Source: SXXH01 sp041165735
GTDB taxonomy: Bacteria; Planctomycetota; UBA1135; GCA-002686595
Assembly (NCBI GenBank): GCA_046341775.1
Contig: JBKDQQ010000122.1
Coordinates: 1-13,898 of the forward strand
Reading direction: 5' to 3'
DNA: 13,898 nt
Part shown: positions 6,431 through 12,540 of the stretch, in pieces
Layout: each line of letters starts with the position of its first letter
Numbering within the stretch: the stretch's first letter is position 1
Notes under the pieces: generated by a model
Databases searched by the model: none
Told to the model about the DNA's origin: nothing
Seen by the model: only the letters and a program-made list of their open reading frames with translations
Translations under genes and position numbers: made by a program

Positions 6431-6593
6431 GGAGGGCGGGGACGGGGGCCGATGCGGAAAGTCCTTCCGCTTGTCGGCGCGCGTCGCCTTCCAGCTTGAG
6501 CCGCGCCCCGCCGAGGGCCGAATGCCCGTCGAGTGCGTAGCGCCCGCTGGTGGGCGGCGGGGTGGAAGGCCCTTCCAGCCACCGCCGCGGGCT
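6431..6593. other. Intergenic region with several inverted repeats
   Basis: There is no gene in these 163 bases between two - strand units. Besides the long hairpin at 6554-6588 it contains GCGGAA/TTCCGC (6454-6459 with 6465-6470) and CGCCC/GGGCG (6541-6545 with 6552-6556); the last competes with the base of the long hairpin. CTTCC recurs at several places. The promoter for the pilin pair must lie here, but I could not find a credible -10/-35 pair. Confidence 0.4.
6554..6588 (-). terminator. Long hairpin closing the ATP-grasp transcript
   Basis: A 16-bp stem begins 5 bases beyond the ATP-grasp stop codon. TGGAAGG (6563-6569) pairs with CCTTCCA (6571-6577), and after single-base bulges at 6578 and 6581 the stem continues down to 6554/6588. 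No T-run follows on the - strand. It is therefore a U-tract-less terminator candidate or a 3' protective structure. Confidence 0.5.
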
Positions 6594-7541
6594 TCACGGC
6601 GCCAGTTCGTCCAGCACGCGCCGGGCGTCGCCGTCGCGGGGGTCGTGGACCATGGCCGTGGCCCAATCCATGGTGAAGCGCGCGTTCACCTCGCTCAGCG
6701 GGTTGAGCACCTCGCGTCCGCCCTCGCGGTAGCTCCAGGCGTCGATGCCGTACGGGCCGTGGTAGCCCTCCGCGGCCAGCGCGCGTCCGACGCGCTCCAG
6801 CGCGTGCGCCAGGCGCTTGTCCAGTTCACTTGACAACTCGCCGCGTTCCGCGCGCGCGGTCGCGATCCACGCGCCGGAGGCGGTCGTGCGCTGGAAGCAC
6901 GGCGCCGACACGAGCACGCCGCCGTCGGAGCGCACCCAGCCGGAGCGCGTGTGCTCGCGCGCGATCTCCTGCCAGGGCTCGACCACCAGCGGGCCGAGTC
7001 GCAGGCTGGCGACGAGCCAGGCGCGCTCGGCCTCGTCCGGCCGCCCGGCGCGGAGCTTGCGCCGCCCCCGCCCGGCGGCTCCGAAGGAGCGGCGCGCCAA
7101 CCAGCCCAGCGGCGCCGGGCGGGCGAGGATGGAGAGCGCCGCTTCGAGGTCGTGCACGATGTGCTTCTCGAAGGCGCCTTCGCGGAACTCCTCGCGCAGG
7201 CGCGCGCCGAAGTCGCGGCGGTTGACCCGCTGCAGGACCTCCAGTCCCGGCGACTCGCAGCCGACGGCGCCCGCGGCCGCGAGGATGCGCAAGGCGCGCG
7301 GGGTCGGCAGCCAGGCCGCGCCCCGCATTCCCGCGGCGCGCCGCGCGCCGTTCGCCAGGTCGCCATCGTCGAGCACGACGTCGCCGGGGCGCACCAGCGT
7401 CGACAGCAGCCTGCGCGACTGCTCCGCGACGATCGCCCTCAGCGCGTTGGTCGGCTGGTAGCCGCGCGGCGCCTCGAGTTCGTGCTCCGCGTCGAGGTTC
7501 AGCACCCACGCCCGCGGCGCGTGTTCGCCCCGGTTCGGCAT
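6594..7541 (-). CDS. ATP-grasp-like protein partnered with DUF455 protein
   Basis: A 315-residue protein. The C-terminal half has ATP-grasp features: a glycine- and arginine-rich loop, RSFGAAGRGRRKLRAG (151-166), LGPLVVEPWQEI (182-193) where the adenine-binding strand should be, GYHGPYGIDAWSY (259-271), and LSEVNARF (282-289) whose E284-x-N286-x-R288 matches the metal-binding end of the family. The N-terminal half (LNLDAEHELEAPRGYQPTNALRAIVAEQSR, then VVLDDGD and a Rossmann-like part) would form the pre-ATP-grasp domain. ATP-grasp enzymes join a carboxylate to an amine or thiol through an acyl-phosphate. The substrate here is unknown. The gene starts 11 bases after the DUF455 ferritin-like gene ends, which argues for joint action. 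The ATG lacks a clear ribosome binding site. Confidence 0.7.
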   Translation of the reverse strand: MPNRGEHAPRAWVLNLDAEHELEAPRGYQPTNALRAIVAEQSRRLLSTLVRPGDVVLDDGDLANGARRAAGMRGAAWLPTPRALRILAAAGAVGCESPGLEVLQRVNRRDFGARLREEFREGAFEKHIVHDLEAALSILARPAPLGWLARRSFGAAGRGRRKLRAGRPDEAERAWLVASLRLGPLVVEPWQEIAREHTRSGWVRSDGGVLVSAPCFQRTTASGAWIATARAERGELSSELDKRLAHALERVGRALAAEGYHGPYGIDAWSYREGGREVLNPLSEVNARFTMDWATAMVHDPRDGDARRVLDELAP

Positions 7542-7552
7542 GGCCCGGGCGT

Positions 7553-8422
7553 TCAGCGCCCGCGGCGCGGCGAGGCGGCGAGCGCCGGCGCGGTCGCGTC
7601 GAGCGCGTCGAGGAAGCGCTGGTCCATCCCGGCTTGCGCGCGCGCGGCGCGGTTGAGCGGCGTGCCGCGGAACAAGGCGGGGGTCAGCGGCGGCGGCAGG
7701 GCGCTCTCCCAGCGCTGGAAGTCGAGGTTCGCGCCGCTGAAGCGCTCGAACCAGTACCGCGCGAAGGCCACGTGGCCGATCTCGTCGCGCTCGACGAGCT
7801 CCAACGCGCGCGCGCCGGCCTCGTCGCCCGCCGCGCGGAACAGTCCGGCGAAGCGCGCGCTGTGCTCCAGGTTCGCGCCCTCGAGCCCCAGTCCCTGCAA
7901 GGCCACGAAGGACAAGGCGTCCGGGCAGGCGGCGACACGGCTCCAGAACCAGTCGCGGACCGGCAGGTCGCCGTAGGCGAGTCCGAGGGTCTGCATGTGT
8001 CGCGCGTACAGCCGCAGGTGGGATAGCTCCTCCAAGCACAACCGCAGTAGTCCGGCGCGGAAGGCGCGGGGCGCTCGCGGGAAGGCGAGGATCGCCCAAG
8101 CGAAGAGCTCGGCGGCTTGCAACTCGTGGTGGGCGAAGGTGTGCAGGAGGCGCGCGCGCTCCAGCGGTCGACGCAAGGCCTGCGCGCCCTTGGTGCGCTC
8201 GCCGCGCGCCACGAGACGCAGGCTCGCCGGCCGACCCGGCGCGGCCAGGCGCCGTTCGATCCCGTCGTCGCTCCACGCGGCGTCCGTCCGGATTGAGGGC
8301 GGCTCCGGCGGGGCGAGCTTGGCCTCCAAGTCGACGGCGAGGATGAAATCCAGCGCCCAGCGCTCGACCGTGCCCGCCCTGGGCGGCGGCTGCGAGGGCA
8401 GGCACGGGGGGATGGAATCCAC
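7553..8422 (-). CDS. DUF455 family ferritin-like protein
   Basis: A 289-residue member of the DUF455 (COG2833) family, a predicted four-helix di-metal protein related to ferritin-like oxygenases such as MiaE. The metal ligands are readable: HTFAHHELQAAELFAW (94-109, E100 or E105), EELSHLRLYARHM (131-143, E132 with H135), GLEGANLEHSARF (179-191) and ERDEIGHVAFARYWF (211-225, E214 with H217). RTDAAWSDDG and GDLPVRDWFW are family-like. GTG 8422 is preferred to GTG 8491 because 9 of the 23 codons between them end in A or T, including the rare ATA and CTA. A TATACC box 7 bases upstream fits a leaderless message. Its activity is uncharacterised; an oxygen-dependent reaction is plausible from the fold only. 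The ATP-grasp gene follows at 11 bases. Confidence 0.83.
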   Translation of the reverse strand: MDSIPPCLPSQPPPRAGTVERWALDFILAVDLEAKLAPPEPPSIRTDAAWSDDGIERRLAAPGRPASLRLVARGERTKGAQALRRPLERARLLHTFAHHELQAAELFAWAILAFPRAPRAFRAGLLRLCLEELSHLRLYARHMQTLGLAYGDLPVRDWFWSRVAACPDALSFVALQGLGLEGANLEHSARFAGLFRAAGDEAGARALELVERDEIGHVAFARYWFERFSGANLDFQRWESALPPPLTPALFRGTPLNRAARAQAGMDQRFLDALDATAPALAASPRRGR

Positions 8423-8429
8423 GCGGACA

Positions 8430-8435
8430 GGTATA
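8430..8435 (-). promoter_or_regulatory. Possible -10 box (TATACC) for a leaderless gene
   Basis: On the - strand TATACC (8435 to 8430) is followed by 7 bases and then GTG 8422. If transcription starts at the usual distance, the message would begin at or next to the start codon. No -35 hexamer and no Shine-Dalgarno are present. Confidence 0.35.
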
Positions 8436-8567
8436 GCGCCCGCAGCCGGGTCGCGATGTGCCGAAATCCGGGCCGGCGATAGCGGATGCACAAGTGGGGG
8501 AAAGGCGCACGGCCGCGGTTGCAGGACGTTGCATTAAGGGGGTGGGTGGCGGCGGTAAATATTGAAA

Positions 8568-8591
8568 TGCAAAGCACTTGAACGCTTTACA
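8568..8591. promoter_or_regulatory. Operator-like inverted repeat upstream of the receptor gene
   Basis: TGCAAAGC (8568-8575) and GCTTTACA (8584-8591) are inverted copies that match at 7 of 8 positions, separated by 8 bases. The repeat lies in the AT-rich patch about 94 bases before the receptor start, where a dimeric regulator could bind. The TG...AAGC/GCTT...CA layout loosely recalls helix-turn-helix operators, but the regulator is not identified. Confidence 0.4.
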
Positions 8592-8684
8592 AAATAAAAG
8601 GCCTTGACCGGATCGAGGCCGGATCTTGGCCGCGTCTTTACCAAATCTGCCTATCGTCCTCGCGCTCGAAGGCAGACCCCCCCC

Positions 8685-11600
8685 GTGCGCGCACCCTACA
8701 CATTGCTGGTCGCCTCCCTGTGCTGCGTTCCCGCGGCAGCAAGCGGAGCTGCCGCGCCAATCGCCGTCGCGCCCAAGGCGCCGGCGCGCGCCCAGGACGG
8801 GCAGGTGGCCACGGGCACGCTGCGCGGCCAGATCCTCGACAAGGACTTCGCGGCGCCGCTCGCCGAAGCCGTGGTCGTCGTCGTCGAGACGGGGCAACGG
8901 ACCCTGACCAACGACCAGGGCAACTACTCGCTGCCGGAGATCCCCGCCGGGCGCTACACGGTCGTCGTGTCGAAGGAGGGCTACGTCCGCCAGGTGCGCA
9001 TCGACGTGGACGTGGCCGCGGGCGTGGTGCGCGACCTCGACCTCGCGTTGTCGGGCGACTACACGGACATGGAGGAGTTCGTGGTGCAGGACGTCTTGTC
9101 CGCGCCCGCCGGCTCCGAGTCCTCCTTGCTCGAGTTGCGCGTCGAGTCTCCGGCGCTGATGGACTCGATCGGCGCCGAGCTGATGAGCCGCGCCGGCGCC
9201 AGCGACGCGGCCGGCGCGTTGCGCCTCGTCGCGGGAGCCACCGTGCAGGACGGCAAGACCGCCGTCATCCGCGGACTGCCCGACCGCTACGTCTCGTCGC
9301 AGCTGAACGGCGTGCGCATGCCCTCCGCCAACGAGGACAAGCGCGCGGTCGAGCTCGACCAGTTCCCCTCCGGCATCATCGAGAGCGTGCAGGTCTCGAA
9401 GACCTTCACTCCCGACCAGCAGGGCGACGCGTCGGGCGGGGCCGTCAACCTCGTCCTGAAGTCGATCCCCGACGAGCCCTTCGCCACCTTCAAGGGGCAG
9501 GTCGGCTTCAACTCGCAGGTCAAGGGCTCCGACTTCCTCTCGTACCAGGGCGGCGGGGTCGGCGCGTGGGGCCTCGAGGGCGGCCGGCGCGGCATCCAGT
9601 ACGAGAACTTCGGCCAGAACTGGGATGGCGCGACGGGCGCGAGTCCGGGGGACGAGCCCTTCGACTCGAAGTGGTCCGTCGCGGGCGGCGGGAAGATGGA
9701 GTTGTCCGAGGATGTGCGCTTCGGCGGGCTCCTCAGCTTCTTCTACGAGCGCGACAGCTCCTTCCAGCAAGGCTTCGAGGACGAGCGCTGGAGGTTGTCG
9801 CCCGACGCGCCGCTCACGCCGCAGTTCGGCCAGGGCACCCCCGACCAGGGCAGCTTCCTCACGTCGCTCTTCGACGTGGTCGAGAGCACCGAGTCGGTGC
9901 AGTGGGGCGGCCTCGCCACGATCGGCCTCGAGACGGAGACGAGCAAGTTCGGCTTGTCGTGGCTGCACTCGCACACGGCCGAGGACTCGGTGATCGTCGC
10001 CACCGACACGCGCGGCAAGGAAGCCTACTTCCGCGTCGGCTACGACCCGAACGACATCGACGACTTCGGCAACCAGCCGGAGAACCTGCAGGCTGCGCCC
10101 TACATCCGCACGGACACGCTGCAGTACACCGAGCGCACGACGGGCTCGCTGCAGCTGCGCGGCGTGCACACGCTGCCCGCGAACGAGAAGTTGCCCGCCT
10201 CGCCGTGGGAGTTCGGCGCGCCCGAGCTCGAGTGGACCTTGGCGAAGAGCTTCGCCGACCTCGACCAGCCCGACAAGCGCCTCTTCGGCGCGCAGTGGAC
10301 GCCGAACTCGCTCAACTCGACCTTCGGCATCTTCTTCCCGAACGTCTGGACGCCCTACAAGCCCGGCGCGAACTTCAACCTCGGCAACCTGCAACGCATC
10401 TGGAAGACGATCGAGGAGGACAGCGAGCAGGTCAGCGTCGGCGTGCGCATCCCGTACAAGACGGCGACCGAGGATCGCGGCTACCTGAAGTTCGGCTACT
10501 TCGGCGACCTCGTCGACCGCCGCTACGACCAGGACACCTTCAGCAACCCCGGCGAGCAGGGTTCGCAGTACGAAGCCGGCTTCGACGATCCGTGGAGCGC
10601 GGTGTTCCCCGGCGAGGATCATCCCCTGACGCCGTCGGAGACCGACGTCGACTACGACGGCTCGATCGACCTCGAGGCGTTCTACGGGATGATCGACTAC
10701 CCGTTCGACGCCGATTGGAAGGCCGTCGGAGGCGTGCGCATCGAACGCACGAACATCGTCGTCACGCCCGAGCCGGAAGGCGACGTGTACTGGTATCCGA
10801 ACGGCGTGCAGACCGAGTTGAACCCCGGCGACGCCGACGTCGACCAGTCGGAGCACGACATCCTCCCGTCGCTCGGCGTCGAGTGGAAGGCCAGCACCGC
10901 CTGGACCTTCCGCGGCGCGGTCAGCCGCACCGTGGCGCGCCAGACCTTCAAGGAGCTGACGCCCATCATCCAGCAGGAGTTCCTGGGCGGCCCCGTCTTC
11001 ATCGGGAACAAGGACCTCGAGATGAGCGGCATCTCGAACTTCGACTTGCGCGCGGACTTCGTGCCGTCGCAGGGCACGCTCGTGTCGTTCTCGCTGTTCC
11101 ACAAGGAAGTCGTCGACGCCATCGAGTACGTGCAGGTGCCGACGGACTCCTTCACCTACACGACCGCGGTGAACTACCCGCAAGGTTCGTTGACCGGGTT
11201 CGAATTCGAAGCACGCCAAGGCCTCGGGAAGATCTACCCGAGCCTCGAGGGCGTGTCGCTCGGCGGCAACGCGACGTTCATCTCCTCCGAGGTGACCCTG
11301 CCCGACGGAGAGGCGGCCGAGTTCGAGGCGCCGAACATCCAGGCGCCCATGCCGACGCGCGACATGACGGCCGCGCCGGAGCAGCTCCTCAACCTGTACG
11401 CGACCTGGGACATCGAGGAGACCGGCACCCAGCTGGCCCTGTTCTGGACCCTGACGGGCGACACGCTCGTGGCGGGCGCCGCCGTCGAGGACGGCATCTA
11501 CTACGTCCCCAACATCTACGCGCGCAGCTACGACACGCTCAACCTGAGCCTGACGCAGACGATGGGGATCGTGAAGTGGCAGCTGCAGGTCAAGAACCTG

Positions 11601-11714
11601 ACCAACCCGGAGATCCAGGAGGTCTACCGGTCGGACTACATCGGCGACGACGTCCCCAAGTCGTCGTACACGAAGGGCATCGAGTATTCGCTGGGCTTCA
11701 GCCTGGGCTTCTGA
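8685..11714 (+). CDS. TonB-dependent outer-membrane receptor with N-terminal carboxypeptidase-regulatory-like domain
   Basis: A 1009-residue receptor that imports an unknown ligand across the outer membrane using energy from the inner-membrane TonB complex. Residues 1-20 (MRAPYTLLVASLCCVPAAAS) are a signal peptide. Residues 44-121 (TGTLRGQILDKDF...DNDQG-type turn...YVRQVRIDV) form a carboxypeptidase-regulatory-like beta-sandwich. DMEEFVVQDV (128-137) fits a TonB box. The plug follows, with VIRGLPDRYVSSQLNGVRMPS (194-214), ELDQFPSGIIESVQVSKTFTPD (223-244) and ASGGAVNLVLKS (249-260). The barrel ends in GIEYSLGFSLGF with the C-terminal phenylalanine needed for insertion. GTG 8685 was chosen: it begins the signal peptide directly, and codons between TTG 8604 and 8685 are not coding-like. 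The energising genes follow after 13 bases. Confidence 0.92.
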   Translation: MRAPYTLLVASLCCVPAAASGAAAPIAVAPKAPARAQDGQVATGTLRGQILDKDFAAPLAEAVVVVVETGQRTLTNDQGNYSLPEIPAGRYTVVVSKEGYVRQVRIDVDVAAGVVRDLDLALSGDYTDMEEFVVQDVLSAPAGSESSLLELRVESPALMDSIGAELMSRAGASDAAGALRLVAGATVQDGKTAVIRGLPDRYVSSQLNGVRMPSANEDKRAVELDQFPSGIIESVQVSKTFTPDQQGDASGGAVNLVLKSIPDEPFATFKGQVGFNSQVKGSDFLSYQGGGVGAWGLEGGRRGIQYENFGQNWDGATGASPGDEPFDSKWSVAGGGKMELSEDVRFGGLLSFFYERDSSFQQGFEDERWRLSPDAPLTPQFGQGTPDQGSFLTSLFDVVESTESVQWGGLATIGLETETSKFGLSWLHSHTAEDSVIVATDTRGKEAYFRVGYDPNDIDDFGNQPENLQAAPYIRTDTLQYTERTTGSLQLRGVHTLPANEKLPASPWEFGAPELEWTLAKSFADLDQPDKRLFGAQWTPNSLNSTFGIFFPNVWTPYKPGANFNLGNLQRIWKTIEEDSEQVSVGVRIPYKTATEDRGYLKFGYFGDLVDRRYDQDTFSNPGEQGSQYEAGFDDPWSAVFPGEDHPLTPSETDVDYDGSIDLEAFYGMIDYPFDADWKAVGGVRIERTNIVVTPEPEGDVYWYPNGVQTELNPGDADVDQSEHDILPSLGVEWKASTAWTFRGAVSRTVARQTFKELTPIIQQEFLGGPVFIGNKDLEMSGISNFDLRADFVPSQGTLVSFSLFHKEVVDAIEYVQVPTDSFTYTTAVNYPQGSLTGFEFEARQGLGKIYPSLEGVSLGGNATFISSEVTLPDGEAAEFEAPNIQAPMPTRDMTAAPEQLLNLYATWDIEETGTQLALFWTLTGDTLVAGAAVEDGIYYVPNIYARSYDTLNLSLTQTMGIVKWQLQVKNLTNPEIQEVYRSDYIGDDVPKSSYTKGIEYSLGFSLGF

Positions 11715-11717
11715 GGA
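11713..11717 (+). promoter_or_regulatory. Ribosome binding site overlapping the receptor stop codon
   Basis: GAGGA overlaps the TGA stop of the receptor gene and lies 10 bases before ATG 11728. Termination on the receptor and initiation of the DUF3450 protein are thus physically linked. Confidence 0.55.
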
Positions 11718-11727
11718 CGCAAGCAAC

Positions 11728-12540
11728 ATGCAACGCACGAACGACAAGCAGCTTCGATCGCGCCCCTGGTGGCGCAGGGCGGCGGTGGCGGCGAGCCTGG
11801 TCGCGGCCGTCGCCTTGATGGCGGCGGGCGGCGCGGCGAGCCAGGGTTCGGCCATCGACGACGCCCGCGCCGCGCTGGAGCGCTGGGTCGAGGTGCGCAA
11901 GACCATCTCCCAGGAGCAGCGCGACTTCACGCTGAAGAAGGAGGTGCTGGCCGACCGCATCGAGCTCGTCGAGCGCGACATCGAGTCCGTCAAGGCGAAG
12001 ATCGAGGAGGCCAAGGCGACGATCTCCGAGACGGAGAAGAAGACCGCCGAGCTCGCCGCGGAGAACGACAAGCTGAAGGCCGAGGCGGCGCGCAAGGCCG
12101 AGCTGGTGACGGCGCTGGAACGGCGCGTCTCGGCGCTGCTCGCGCGGTCCCCCGATCCGATCCGCGAGCGCGTGAAGGTGCTGTCGCAACGCTTCCCCGC
12201 CGACCCCGCCTCCACGAAGCTGTCCTTGTCGGAGCGCTGGCAGAACGTGGTCGGCGTGCTCAACGAGATGAACAAGTTCCAGCGCGAGCTGGTGGTGGCC
12301 AGCGAGGTGCGCACGCTCGCCGACGGCGGTTCCGCCGAGGTCGCGACGCTCTACCTCGGGCTCGGCCAGGCCTACTACGTCAACGCGACCGGCACGGTCG
12401 CCGCCATCGGCACCAGCACGGCTTCGGGATGGACCTGGAGCCCGGCCAACGAGATCGCGCCGCTGGTGGCGCAGGTGATCGGCATCGTCAAGGGCGAGAA
12501 GGTCGCGGCCTTCGTGCAGCTGCCGGTGAAGGTCCAATGA
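11728..12540 (+). CDS. DUF3450 family periplasmic coiled-coil protein of a TonB module
   Basis: A 270-residue exported protein. RSRPWWRRAAVAASLVAAVALMAAGGAASQG (10-40) is a signal peptide with a basic start and hydrophobic core. Residues about 45-140 are a long coiled coil (for example LVERDIESVKAKIEEAKATI at 80-99). The C-terminal domain contains LSERWQNVVGVLNEMNKF (166-183) and the conserved YLGLGQAYYVNATGTVAAIG with SGWTW (209-236). DUF3450 genes regularly open clusters of the order DUF3450, extended ExbB (TtpC), ExbB, ExbD, TonB, as in the Vibrio TonB2 system, and this order begins here. Its precise function is not established; a periplasmic link within the energy-transducing complex is an inference. 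The following gene starts inside its stop codon (ATGA). Confidence 0.85.
   Translation: MQRTNDKQLRSRPWWRRAAVAASLVAAVALMAAGGAASQGSAIDDARAALERWVEVRKTISQEQRDFTLKKEVLADRIELVERDIESVKAKIEEAKATISETEKKTAELAAENDKLKAEAARKAELVTALERRVSALLARSPDPIRERVKVLSQRFPADPASTKLSLSERWQNVVGVLNEMNKFQRELVVASEVRTLADGGSAEVATLYLGLGQAYYVNATGTVAAIGTSTASGWTWSPANEIAPLVAQVIGIVKGEKVAAFVQLPVKVQ

Larger units (their letters stand above)
8423..8684. other. Divergent regulatory region
   Basis: A 262-base region between the DUF455 gene and the TonB-dependent receptor gene. It contains the TATACC box for the leftward gene, a guanine-rich run at 8538-8555, an AT-rich patch (about 8556-8599) and the inverted repeat at 8568-8591. Both flanking frames stay open into it, but their codons there lose the G/C third-position bias, so it is read as non-coding. 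Confidence 0.55.

Noticed and set aside
8538..8555. Guanine-rich run that might form a G-quadruplex
   Set aside because: Only two tracts reach three or more guanines; the others are pairs, so at best a weak two-layer structure.
8604..8684. TTG 8604 as start of the TonB receptor
   Set aside because: Codons here often end in A or T, unlike the gene, and the signal peptide begins right at GTG 8685.
8720..11818. A second + strand frame open across the whole TonB receptor gene
   Set aside because: Arg-rich translation with no domain; the overlapping frame encodes the full receptor from signal peptide to terminal phenylalanine.
7542..12314. A - strand frame open without stops from 12314 down through the TonB receptor and DUF455 genes into the ATP-grasp gene
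   Set aside because: Only its last 315 codons (from 7541) are a real gene. The rest is antisense to well-recognised proteins and is a product of high GC and few stop codons; its translation is repetitive Arg/Val/Glu-rich sequence with no domain.
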